Shown piece by piece: positions 1 through 7,577 of a stretch of 64,000 bases of DNA (the stretch's first letter is position 1; every line of letters starts with the position of its first letter). Both the position numbers and the translations under genes were made by a program. The notes under the pieces were generated by a model, which saw nothing but the letters and a program-made list of their open reading frames with translations, searched no databases and had not been told where the DNA came from. The stretch covers positions 1,176,501 through 1,240,500 of the forward strand of contig NZ_CP097885.1 of the NCBI RefSeq assembly GCF_023614525.1, written 5' to 3'. The stretch is from Peptoniphilus genitalis. GTDB taxonomy: Bacteria > Bacillota > Clostridia > Tissierellales > Peptoniphilaceae.

Positions 1-1
1 C

Positions 2-553
2 TTCTCCTACTCCTTTTACGACTCAATCTTAAAGGTCTTCGCTGTGCCCAGTGAGAAGAAGGAGCTTGCCATAGCCAGGACCCTAAAGAAGCTCTACCTT
101 CATGGCTTTTATTATCTTGAAAGTGATGATAAGGATGTAAAAGACTTTAAGAATTTATTAGATAGGGTCTCAGGAGAAATTAACTCCTACAAGAGCCTCC
201 CTTTTGAAGAAAAGAAGGGTCTCCTCTTTGCCAAGTTCCAGCCACAAAATGACATCCTATATTTTGTTTATAGACACTTTAAGAGTAAGCTTGCCAACAA
301 AAGTTTTGTCATTGCAGATTTTAGGAGGAATAAGGCAGTGATCTATAATGGAGAAGAGGGCAAGTTTTTTGAATTTGAAATGTCAGAGGACATGAAGTCT
401 ACTGATGCCTTCTTTGACCTCTGGCTTTCCTTTTATGATGAAGTTGCTCCTGACAAACGAAAAAGAGATATAGACAGGATGGGAGATATGCAAAGAAGTT
501 ATTGGAGTCACATGGCTAATATGCCTGGACCAAGGAGAAGCCAAGGCAAATAA
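2..553 (+). CDS. hypothetical protein, 5' end cut by window edge
   Basis: The reading frame is open from base 2 to the TAA at 551-553, so this is the C-terminal part (about 183 residues) of a protein that starts upstream of the window. A GTG at 44 is an internal possibility, but the frame upstream of it continues without a stop and nothing that resembles a ribosome binding site precedes it. The visible part is soluble, rich in charged and aromatic residues, with no membrane segment or motif that I recognise; the tail is basic (ending near PGPRRSQGK). It lies 39 bp upstream of the C39-like peptidase gene on the same strand, so co-transcription is likely. No function can be assigned. Confidence 0.6.
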   Translation, partial: FSYSFYDSILKVFAVPSEKKELAIARTLKKLYLHGFYYLESDDKDVKDFKNLLDRVSGEINSYKSLPFEEKKGLLFAKFQPQNDILYFVYRHFKSKLANKSFVIADFRRNKAVIYNGEEGKFFEFEMSEDMKSTDAFFDLWLSFYDEVAPDKRKRDIDRMGDMQRSYWSHMANMPGPRRSQGK

Positions 554-592
554 AAATTTCTTTCAAGGGTATAAATAGGTTGGGAGGAAAAA

Positions 593-1198
593 ATGGAAAA
601 AAATAGAATTGCAAACTTAGATACTTATGTAGAAAAGACTTATCCTGGGGCAAGATTTATTGAGTCCAGCGACTTGGACCTGCCAGACTTCTTGCAAAAA
701 GATTTTCAGGACAGCCACAACAACTGCACTATAGCAAGCCTCACTAGGATTATAAATTATTACTTCAAGGACAAGGACAAATTTGAAATTTACGATGAAG
801 TCTTTGGTATTGCCAAGAAAAATGGTTACTTCAAAAGCATTGGCACCCTTCCTCTTTTAATCTCCCACATTGCCAACTCCTACTTCAAGAAAAATAAAAT
901 TGGCATAAGGGCAAGGGGAATTTATCTCGGCAACTTTTACTCCCACGTAAAGGGAGAGATTGATAACTTTAAACCCCTTCTCATGAACTTGGGGTCAGGC
1001 TATTACAAGAACCACTCCTTGGTTGTTTCAGGCTACTCAATTTACAAGTTCAGGGGAATGAAGTTAAAGTTCTTGCACGTTTACGATGGATGGAACAAGG
1101 ACAAGTCCTACATTGACTACAACGACCTAAGGGGATTTATGAAGTTGCCAGTTTTTTCTTACAATGTCTTTAGCGTTGACATATTAGAAGACTTGTAA
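593..1198 (+). CDS. C39-like (papain-fold) cysteine peptidase family protein
   Basis: A 201-residue protein with the layout of the peptidase C39-like fold. A Cys sits in HNNCTIASLTRI near residue 45, a His in NHSLVVSGYS near residue 141, and an Asp in HVYDGWN near residue 165, matching the Cys-His-Asp order of bacterial C39-like domains. There is no signal peptide or membrane segment, so the protein appears cytosolic, and it is not fused to an ABC transporter as bacteriocin-processing C39 domains are. The start ATG at 593 follows a GGGAGGAAAAA ribosome binding site. It lies between a truncated unknown gene and a coiled-coil gene, all on the plus strand with gaps of about 30-40 bp. Peptidase activity is inferred from the residue triad; the substrate is unknown. 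Confidence 0.7.
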   Translation: MEKNRIANLDTYVEKTYPGARFIESSDLDLPDFLQKDFQDSHNNCTIASLTRIINYYFKDKDKFEIYDEVFGIAKKNGYFKSIGTLPLLISHIANSYFKKNKIGIRARGIYLGNFYSHVKGEIDNFKPLLMNLGSGYYKNHSLVVSGYSIYKFRGMKLKFLHVYDGWNKDKSYIDYNDLRGFMKLPVFSYNVFSVDILEDL

Positions 1199-1226
1199 TA
1201 AAGTTTAAGACCAGACAGGTGATTAA

Positions 1227-1916
1227 ATGGAAAGAAGCTATTTGAAATTTTTGGTGTCGGAACTTATCTTTGTAAGGGAGGACACACTTATAAACTTGAT
1301 TCCCAAGACTGAAGACAAGTATAGGGAAATCTTTGGAGACCTAGAAAATTATGTAGATACCCTAAATTTAAATATTAGAAAGCTTAGAAGAAACATAAAA
1401 CTCTTGGATAAACTTTCTCCAGACCTTGCCAAGAAGAAAGTAGATGAAGAATTTGAGAGAGACCTTGAAGAGCTTAGAGAAGAGGAGAACTTTGTAGGCA
1501 GGTCTAGACTCATAGATGATGACAAGCTGAGGGAAGTTGAAGACCTCTTTAGGCAGGTAATCTTTTATTACAGCCCCAAGCTCTATGACTTTTCTCTTGA
1601 AGACTTTGACCAGGCGAGAGATGCCTTTAAAAAGGCTGACAAGAAAGGGCTTGAAGAATTTTTAAAGAAGGACAAGCCAAGGGAACTTGAGATGACAAAC
1701 GAAGATCTTGAGAAGATGAGGGAGGATCTTGAGATAGAAATTTCTATTTTGTTTGAAAAATTTCCCCTCAACCAGTTGGACATGCTTGAGGACAAGGAAG
1801 CCATTGACTTCAACTTAAATAGACTTAAAAATGTCTACGAAGAATACCAAGAAATTTATGGAAGTCTTGGCGAAGAATTGAATATTAAAATCGCAAAAAA
1901 AGAAACTACCTCTTAA
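1227..1916 (+). CDS. hypothetical acidic, helical protein
   Basis: A 229-residue, very acidic, charge-rich protein with long heptad-compatible stretches (for example residues 60-100 and 140-180), so probably largely alpha-helical or coiled coil. No catalytic motif, signal peptide or membrane segment is visible. The gene follows the C39-like peptidase by 28 bp, with GACAGGTGATTAAATGG as its start context, and ends inside a bidirectional terminator whose left arm encodes its last residues (ETTS). The shared strand and small gaps suggest it works with the two genes before it, perhaps as a binding partner or substrate of the peptidase; that is only inference. Confidence 0.6.
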   Translation: MERSYLKFLVSELIFVREDTLINLIPKTEDKYREIFGDLENYVDTLNLNIRKLRRNIKLLDKLSPDLAKKKVDEEFERDLEELREEENFVGRSRLIDDDKLREVEDLFRQVIFYYSPKLYDFSLEDFDQARDAFKKADKKGLEEFLKKDKPRELEMTNEDLEKMREDLEIEISILFEKFPLNQLDMLEDKEAIDFNLNRLKNVYEEYQEIYGSLGEELNIKIAKKETTS

Positions 1917-1942
1917 AAAATTTTTATGAGGTAGTTTTTTTT
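1897..1942. terminator. bidirectional terminator shared by convergent genes
   Basis: Perfect 10-bp arms AAACTACCTC (1903-1912) and GAGGTAGTTT (1928-1937), preceded by an A run and followed by a T run. Both facing genes end in the loop or arms, so the stem also encodes both C-termini. Confidence 0.9.
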
Positions 1943-2445
1943 AATTTGTCTTTAATTATTTTTGTAGCCACTAGACTTGATAGACCTCCCAGAACAAAGC
2001 CTGCTAAGACATCTGTGGGATAGTGGACTGATAAATACATACGTGAAAATCCTATTAAGGCAGCTAAGATGAGGGCGAGTATGCCTTCTTTTTTATTGTA
2101 ATAATAAAGAGCAAAGGCTGCGGCAAAGGATGATCCTGTGTGACCTGATGGGAAGGAATAACCCATAGGAGGCTCAATCAAAAGATTAAAAGACTCAACC
2201 ATAAAGGGTCTTGGTCTTCCAATGAGGGGTTTCAAAATCAAAAGTCCCACAATAGAAAAAATAATTAAACTAAGGAATAGACCAAGGGCCTTCTTTTTTG
2301 AGGTCCTATTATTTTGTAATAAGAAAAAAAGACCAAGGCCAATCCAAAAGATTCCCCCATTGCCAAGACTTGTTATAAAAACCATAAGCTTGTCTAGGAT
2401 GGGGGAGTGGATTGATTCTAAAAATTTTAAGAATTGTAATTCCAT
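1924..2445 (-). CDS. PAP2 family membrane phosphatase
   Basis: An integral-membrane phosphatase of the PAP2 superfamily, here about 173 residues. The three signature motifs are present in order: KPLIGRPRP, then YSFPSGHTGSS, then SRMYLSVHYPTDVLAG, which supply the Lys/Arg, Ser-Gly-His and Arg/His/Asp of the active site. Several hydrophobic helices separate them. Family members dephosphorylate undecaprenyl diphosphate or phosphatidic acid; the BcrC-like undecaprenyl role is plausible but not proven by sequence. An upstream start at 2487 would overlap the LysR gene; I prefer the ATG at 2445, which gives MELQFL and lies 1 bp after the LysR stop, implying translational coupling. The C-terminus is encoded within the shared terminator. 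Confidence 0.85.
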   Translation of the reverse strand: MELQFLKFLESIHSPILDKLMVFITSLGNGGIFWIGLGLFFLLQNNRTSKKKALGLFLSLIIFSIVGLLILKPLIGRPRPFMVESFNLLIEPPMGYSFPSGHTGSSFAAAFALYYYNKKEGILALILAALIGFSRMYLSVHYPTDVLAGFVLGGLSSLVATKIIKDKLKKTTS

Positions 2446-2446
2446 C

Positions 2447-3322
2447 TTAATTTTTTTCTTTGAACTTATTCTTGATAAATTGAACAAAGTCCTTTAGGTT
2501 TTTCTTTAGGTAAGTTTCTTTGTGGTAAACCAAGTTGTAGTCTCTAGAAATGTCTAAATCCTTAACCCTGTGCATGATGATATCGTCATCGTTAAAGGAA
2601 GACTTGGCACCAAAAGATATTGCGTCAGAAGACTTAACAATATTTAGGACCATGTCCTTGTTCTTGCAGATATACTTAATATCAATTGGGATGTTAGTAT
2701 CTCTCAAGTAAGAATGAAGATTTTTCATTGATTGCTCACCAAGATAACCTAAAACAAACTTCTTGCCCTTTAGGTCGTCATGATCTAGGACAGGCTTGTC
2801 TTTTAAATCAGAATGATTAGATGAAATAACATAAATTTCATCCTTGTAGAAAGGAACAGAAACAATTTTATCAAGGTCTGCTTCTCCGTCTATAATTGCT
2901 ATGTTAATTATACCAGCATCTAATTTTTTAAGTAATTCTTCACGTAAGTCAACATAAACTCTAATCTTTACATCTTCGTGTAATTTTTCATATTCATTTA
3001 TAATTTCTAATAGAAATTGTGAGCTAAAGTATGAACTAACTCCAAGGTTGATACTGTGTCCAGCTGATGAACCTTGTAGGTAAATAACAGTATTTTGAAA
3101 TTGTTCCAAAATATTTTTGGCATAATCAAATAATCTTAAGCCAACGTCTGTTATGTATAATTTTTTTGAAATCCTATCGAATAGTTGGACATTGTATTCA
3201 TTTTCAATTTGTGAAATTGCATGAGAAACAGTTGGCTGAGAAATTTTTAAATTTTCGGCAGCCTTGGACATATTTTTTGTCTTACATACTTCGATAAATA
3301 TTTCTAAATCTCTAATTGTCAT
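2447..3322 (-). CDS. LysR-family transcriptional regulator
   Basis: A LysR-type regulator of about 291 residues. The N-terminal winged helix-turn-helix is clear (MTIRDLEIFIEVCKTKNMSK, then AAENLKISQPTVSHAISQIE, residues 1-60), followed by the effector-binding domain with the usual two-lobe alternation. The ATG at 3322 is chosen over the longer frame at 3370 because AAAGGAGG lies directly upstream at proper spacing. The gene runs into the PAP2 phosphatase with a 1-bp gap, so the regulator and phosphatase form a small operon. It is transcribed in the same direction as the acyltransferase genes upstream, from which it is separated by a terminator. The effector and targets cannot be read from sequence. 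Confidence 0.9.
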   Translation of the reverse strand: MTIRDLEIFIEVCKTKNMSKAAENLKISQPTVSHAISQIENEYNVQLFDRISKKLYITDVGLRLFDYAKNILEQFQNTVIYLQGSSAGHSINLGVSSYFSSQFLLEIINEYEKLHEDVKIRVYVDLREELLKKLDAGIINIAIIDGEADLDKIVSVPFYKDEIYVISSNHSDLKDKPVLDHDDLKGKKFVLGYLGEQSMKNLHSYLRDTNIPIDIKYICKNKDMVLNIVKSSDAISFGAKSSFNDDDIIMHRVKDLDISRDYNLVYHKETYLKKNLKDFVQFIKNKFKEKN

Positions 3323-3462
3323 AAAAACCTCCTTTAAACATATTCTATTATCATATTTAATAAAAATCAAGAAAATATAGAGGAAAGCTTATAATTTTAT
3401 TTTCGTATTTATTTTAAGAAGCTTCAACTTATGAATATTATCCCATTAAAGTGTAATAAATA

Positions 3463-3497
3463 AAAAAATAGACCAAGTCTAATTGACTTAGTCTATC
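3463..3497 (-). terminator. intrinsic terminator after DltD/AlgJ-like gene
   Basis: Arms ATAGACCAAGTC (3468-3479) and GACTTAGTCTAT (3485-3496) with one mismatch. Read on the minus strand the stem is followed by TTTTTTTA. The stop codon of the upstream gene lies in the stem. Confidence 0.85.
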
Positions 3498-4524
3498 AAG
3501 ATTTATTTATATTGTAAGTTTTTAAGTCTTCAAGCCATGACTTGTCCTTGGCAAGATTTTCTTGGAAGACTCCTTCCCTCTTCATGTAGTCGATGAAGAA
3601 GTCATTAAATTTTTCAGCGCCAGAGACGTTAAGGTGATGGGGGTCGTAGAAGTCATCCTTGTGAAGTCCCATCTCGTGATAAAATTCGTTAAAGTCAATA
3701 AACTTTGCCCCACGATCTTCTAGGTATTTCTTAAAAACTTTTATGTTGTCTGCATAGTAAGAGTAAGAATAAATTGGTGTCTTCACAAAGTAGACTTGGG
3801 CTCCATTTTTTTGACAAGTTTTTATTATTTCGTCAATGGCCTTTAAGTTTTCTTTTAGATAGGCTTCCTCGTCAAAGGATGCTACAGACTTTAAAAAGTT
3901 TTCTTTATCCTTGATTATATCTTTTTTAAAGTCTTGGCTTTGACCCTTTAAGAGGACATAGCCCTTGAGGTAGTCCTCATAAGTTTTCTTGTCAAAGTGG
4001 TAGTCCTCATCCTTTAGGTCATCCCACCTTGAATGGTAGGCGACGAGGGGGAAGAGGGCTGGAGCCTTGAAGCCTCTTGGGACTTTTGTGGCTACCATCT
4101 TGAGCTTGTTAAGAGACATGGGAAGGTAGTCGGAATAAGAATTTACAACTCCCAGGTCTTCTGTAATTTTGAAAATCCCTCCGTAGATGTCGACGAAGAT
4201 GACTTTGGGATTCTTTCTCTTAAGGGCCTCTTTTATATAAGTTGCTGTAATCTTTAGGGGCTGCTTTTGAGAACTCAAGACATAGGACTTCATGCCAGTC
4301 TTTTCGTAAATATAAAGTGGCTCAAAGGAACAGTAGGCATGACTTGTGCCAAAGAACATGGCCTTGTAGTCTTCACTTTCGTTAAAGAAGCCGCCAATTT
4401 TATTTCCCATGTCCCAAGGTTTTGAAAGGGACTTTCTTATAAATAAATTATTAAGTTGTAGGCAGGCAAAAATTAAGATGCCAAGAAAAATTATGGATTT
4501 TAAAATTCTTAAAAATTTTTTCAT
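3496..4524 (-). CDS. DltD/AlgJ-like SGNH-fold membrane-anchored protein
   Basis: A 342-residue protein with one N-terminal membrane anchor (residues 8-27) and an exported SGNH-like domain. The nucleophile motif is FFGTSHAYCSFEP (GTSH near residue 60), and the C-terminal DPHHLNVSGAEKFNDFF carries the Asp-x-x-His pair. Such proteins act with an MBOAT membrane acyltransferase to move acyl groups (acetyl in alginate and peptidoglycan systems, D-alanyl in the Dlt system) onto cell-envelope polymers outside the membrane. Its partner MBOAT gene lies 8 bp upstream on the same strand. No dltA or dltC homologue is nearby, so O-acetylation of a surface glycan fits better than D-alanylation; that is inference. 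AGGTGG precedes the ATG at 4524. Confidence 0.85.
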   Translation of the reverse strand: MKKFLRILKSIIFLGILIFACLQLNNLFIRKSLSKPWDMGNKIGGFFNESEDYKAMFFGTSHAYCSFEPLYIYEKTGMKSYVLSSQKQPLKITATYIKEALKRKNPKVIFVDIYGGIFKITEDLGVVNSYSDYLPMSLNKLKMVATKVPRGFKAPALFPLVAYHSRWDDLKDEDYHFDKKTYEDYLKGYVLLKGQSQDFKKDIIKDKENFLKSVASFDEEAYLKENLKAIDEIIKTCQKNGAQVYFVKTPIYSYSYYADNIKVFKKYLEDRGAKFIDFNEFYHEMGLHKDDFYDPHHLNVSGAEKFNDFFIDYMKREGVFQENLAKDKSWLEDLKTYNINKS

Positions 4525-4532
4525 TAAACCAC

Positions 4533-5969
4533 CTAAAACTGAAAATAAATAAAGGCTGACTCAGAAAACTCTGGACCATAAATTCCAAAAATTATTATGG
4601 CAAGGATGAATACAAAATAAATTATCCACCTTATTGGCAAGAAGAGTTTGAAGATCTTTTCTGAAAGGTCTATCTTATTGTACTTTATGATGTCAAAGAT
4701 AAGTAAGATAAAAATTCCCACGCCAAGAGGATAGAGGTTTGCGATACCGAATTTTGAATTTGCAATTTCTCCTAAGAGATTGTTACTTGATGGGTTCTTA
4801 AGAATTCCCAAGATGTAGGCATTGCCTTGGTGGATGTTCTCTGCCCTAAAGTAGATAAAGGCAAAAACAACAATCACTAGGGTCAAGACCCTCCTAAAGA
4901 AGTCCAATAAAAAATTTGATTTCTTACTTTTGTTTATACCTAGCAGGCTTTCGATTACATTAAATACTCCGTGGATAAGTCCCCAGAGGACAAAGGAAAG
5001 TTCTGCCCCATGCCAAAGTCCAGAAACTAAAAAGACAATGAGAAGGTTGATGCACTTTCTCAACTCGCCATGTCTGTTGCCACCAAGTGGGATATAGAGG
5101 TAGTCCTTAAACCAAGTGGAAAGAGAAATGTGCCAGCGTCGCCAAAATTCTGTGATGGATTTTGAAAGGAGGGGTTCCTTAAAGTTATCCATTAGGTCGA
5201 TGCCGAGAATTTTTGCAGACCCCTTTGCCATAATTGAATAGGAATAAAAGTCGCAATAAATTTGTAGGGTAAACAAGAAGCCACCAATTAACAAGAATTC
5301 GTTAGAATAAGTTTGGTAATGACCAAAGGCATCGTTGACAAAAATTGCAGCCCTGTCGGCAAGGATTAACTTCAAAAACATCCCATAAAAAAATAACTGC
5401 AAGCCCCTCACGAGATTTTCATAAGAAAACTTCTTGGGATTTTTTATTTGTGGAAGAAGATTTCTACTTCTCTCAATGGGACCTGCCACAAGTTGGGGGA
5501 AGAAGCAAACGAAAAGGGCGTAATCAATAAGTGACCTTTCAGCTTCAAGGTCCTTCCTATAGACGTCGATGGTATAACCAAGAGCCTGGAAGGTATAAAA
5601 GGAAATTCCAACGGGAAGGAGAAGGTCAAGGGCTATGTTAAAGTTGCCACCAGAGATTTTACTTGCCAAGTCCATAAAAAAGTTAAAGTATTTGAAGATA
5701 AATAGGATGCCTAAATTTATAAAAAAGCACAAAAAGACAGCAAGCTTCATCCTAGCCTTGGAGTCACGATTGTTTTCAATGAAGATCCCCGTCATGTAGG
5801 TGATGAGAATTGAAAGAACCATGAGGAAGGTGTACTTCACATTCCAAAAGCTATAAAATGTAAGGCTTGCTAAGAGCAAAAATATATTTTTAAATTTTCC
5901 CCTAAGCAAGTTGTAAAAAATCACAACTATAGGGAGAAATATTAGGTATTCAAAAGAATTAAAAAGCAT
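4533..5969 (-). CDS. MBOAT family membrane O-acyltransferase (AlgI/DltB-like)
   Basis: A polytopic MBOAT protein of about 478 residues with some ten or more hydrophobic helices. Family hallmarks are the N-terminal MLFNSFEYLIFLPIV, the segment PQLVAGPIERSRNLLPQ, FWRRWHISLSTWFKDYLYIP, and the conserved catalytic His in LVSGLWHGAELSF. The enzyme is expected to transfer an acyl group, probably acetyl, across the membrane to the SGNH partner encoded 8 bp downstream. The ATG at 5969 is chosen over a TTG at 5981 because GGAGG lies 5-9 bases upstream of it. That ribosome binding site is buried in a long hairpin (5971-6014), so translation may be regulated or the hairpin may end the upstream AraC transcript. 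Confidence 0.92.
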   Translation of the reverse strand: MLFNSFEYLIFLPIVVIFYNLLRGKFKNIFLLLASLTFYSFWNVKYTFLMVLSILITYMTGIFIENNRDSKARMKLAVFLCFFINLGILFIFKYFNFFMDLASKISGGNFNIALDLLLPVGISFYTFQALGYTIDVYRKDLEAERSLIDYALFVCFFPQLVAGPIERSRNLLPQIKNPKKFSYENLVRGLQLFFYGMFLKLILADRAAIFVNDAFGHYQTYSNEFLLIGGFLFTLQIYCDFYSYSIMAKGSAKILGIDLMDNFKEPLLSKSITEFWRRWHISLSTWFKDYLYIPLGGNRHGELRKCINLLIVFLVSGLWHGAELSFVLWGLIHGVFNVIESLLGINKSKKSNFLLDFFRRVLTLVIVVFAFIYFRAENIHQGNAYILGILKNPSSNNLLGEIANSKFGIANLYPLGVGIFILLIFDIIKYNKIDLSEKIFKLFLPIRWIIYFVFILAIIIFGIYGPEFSESAFIYFQF

Positions 5970-5970
5970 A

Positions 5971-6014
5971 AAATCCTCCAATTACTACATAATATAGTAA
6001 AAATTGGAGGATTT
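5971..6014 (-). promoter_or_regulatory. long hairpin masking the MBOAT ribosome binding site
   Basis: Arms AAATCCTCCAATTACTA (5971-5987) and 5995-6014 pair over about 17 bp with a 3-nt bulge and a 7-nt loop. On the minus strand the 3' arm contains the GGAGG used by the MBOAT start at 5969, and is followed by only a short T run. It lies between the AraC stop and the MBOAT start, so it may act as a terminator for AraC, as a translational block, or both. Confidence 0.7.
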
Positions 6015-6024
6015 CAATAAATTA

Positions 6025-6660
6025 TTATCCAGCTAGTAGGCTCATCTTGTACTCCTTAGGAGTCTTGCCTGTGTACTTTTTAAAAGTCATTGTGAAATGA
6101 GGTTGTGAAGAAAATCCACACTCATAAGAAATGTACTCAAGAGTCTTCTTGTCTTCTAAGAGAAGCTTCTTTGCCTTATTTGTCTTTAAAGTGTTTAAGT
6201 ACTGGCAGAAAGTAAAACCAGTTTCTTCTTTAAAAAGTGAACAAAGATAATTTTTTGAAAGATGAAGTTTGTTTGCAAGGTCTTCAAGTCCAAGCCCTTT
6301 GCTAAACTCTTCGTTGATAATTTTTAAAGCCTTGTCGATGATTTCGTTCTTAGAAAAACTTAGGGCATCAAGAAGAGAATTTGAATAAGCTTCAATTAAG
6401 TCGTGTCCAATGATTTTAACATCTGCCTCTGTAAGTGAACCTTCAAGTCTGTTTGAAAACTCTGTATGCAGGTAAGTAAGGTCCTTGTTGTATGTAATCA
6501 AAAAGTATGTATAGAGAAAGGTGTTCAAGTTTTCTACTTGTCTTTTAATCTCATCAAGAGAAGAAGTTTTACCACAACATGAAATTTTTTCAAAGATTTC
6601 TGTAGCGCAACCAAGTAACTCGGGTCTTGTCATTTGTGCAAGATCAAGATAATTTGTCAT
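6025..6660 (-). CDS. AraC-family transcriptional regulator
   Basis: A 211-residue regulator. Residues 110-208 form the two helix-turn-helix AraC domain, with LEDLANKLHLSKNYLCSLFK and then ISYECGFSSQPHFTMTFKKY, ending in the typical GKTPKEYK. The N-terminal 100 residues are helical and do not resemble a cupin sugar-binding domain; a CC pair near residue 28 (KISCCGKTSS) could sense redox or metal, which is speculation. GGAGGATATT precedes the ATG at 6660. It lies just upstream of the acyltransferase pair on the same strand and may control it, separated by the hairpin at 5971-6014. It is divergent from nnrE. Confidence 0.9.
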   Translation of the reverse strand: MTNYLDLAQMTRPELLGCATEIFEKISCCGKTSSLDEIKRQVENLNTFLYTYFLITYNKDLTYLHTEFSNRLEGSLTEADVKIIGHDLIEAYSNSLLDALSFSKNEIIDKALKIINEEFSKGLGLEDLANKLHLSKNYLCSLFKEETGFTFCQYLNTLKTNKAKKLLLEDKKTLEYISYECGFSSQPHFTMTFKKYTGKTPKEYKMSLLAG

Positions 6661-6950
6661 AATATCCTCCTATGTAAATTCGTAAATTTTATTTATTTAA
6701 TTTTTTTTAATTTCTTAACCTGAGTTAATTATAAGCCAAATGATACTGAATATCAATAGCTAAATACAATTATTTTTAAAAATTGTTAATTAAGAGTTAA
6801 GAACTTGGTCATCAAGCCATCAAAAATTTAAATTTTAAGGGCCACTAACTATATTAATGAATTAAAAAATTGATTTAATTAGAAGAAATAAAGCCTATAA
6901 GGTTTTAATTTTTAGTAAATAGCATATAATAGGATAGAGGAGGGATTACT

Positions 6951-7577
6951 GTGACAATTTCAAAAAATAAAATGATAGAACTAGAAAAGAGAACCATAGA
7001 TGAATACAAAATTGATTCTCTTATTTTAATGGAAAACGCAGGAATGGGAGTTTATCGCGAAATTAATCAGTATAATTCCTACACAATAGTTTGCGGTAAG
7101 GGAAACAATGGTGGCGATGGACTTGTCATCGCAAGGCACTTGATCTTAAATGGCAAGCTCGTTGAAGTCTTTGTTCTTGGAGGCAAGATGACAAAAGAAT
7201 TTGCTAGGAACCTTGAGATCTTAGAAAAACTTACTGAAATAAATTATATTGAAGATGAAAATGATTTTGATGACCTAGTTGAATCCATGGAAGTCAATGA
7301 AGTTACTCTTGACGCAATCTTTGGCATTGGACTAAATAGGCCCCTCAATGATTTTTATAAGAAACTAATAAACCTTATTAATGCCCACGGCAACTATATT
7401 ATTGCCGTTGACATCCCATCAGGTATGGACGCAGATACAGGTGACGAGTATGGAGCTTGCCTTGGTGCTAACATTACCTATGCTATATCTGACATAAAAG
7501 ATGGTCAGCTACTAAACAGCAAGGTTGGAGAACTTAAGAAAATTTATATAGGGATTGTGAGGTATCTGGATGAGTAG
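6951..7577 (+). CDS. nnrE: NAD(P)H-hydrate epimerase (YjeF N-terminal domain)
   Basis: A 208-residue protein matching the YjeF_N domain alone. It contains the conserved LILMENAGMGV, then CGKGNNGGDGLVIARHL and the AVDIPSGMDADTG loop. The enzyme epimerises R-NAD(P)HX to S-NAD(P)HX so that a dehydratase can repair the hydrated cofactor. In many bacteria the ADP-dependent dehydratase (NnrD) is fused behind this domain; here it is absent, so the partner must be encoded elsewhere. The start is GTG at 6951 with GAGGAGGG upstream; a TATAAT lies at 6925-6930. The stop overlaps the MATE start by 8 bp, so the two are co-translated. Confidence 0.88.
   Translation: MTISKNKMIELEKRTIDEYKIDSLILMENAGMGVYREINQYNSYTIVCGKGNNGGDGLVIARHLILNGKLVEVFVLGGKMTKEFARNLEILEKLTEINYIEDENDFDDLVESMEVNEVTLDAIFGIGLNRPLNDFYKKLINLINAHGNYIIAVDIPSGMDADTGDEYGACLGANITYAISDIKDGQLLNSKVGELKKIYIGIVRYLDE

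Noticed and set aside
3496-5969. D-alanylation (dlt) operon
   Set aside because: The MBOAT and DltD-like pair fits, but dltA and dltC are absent, so the O-acetylation type is favoured.
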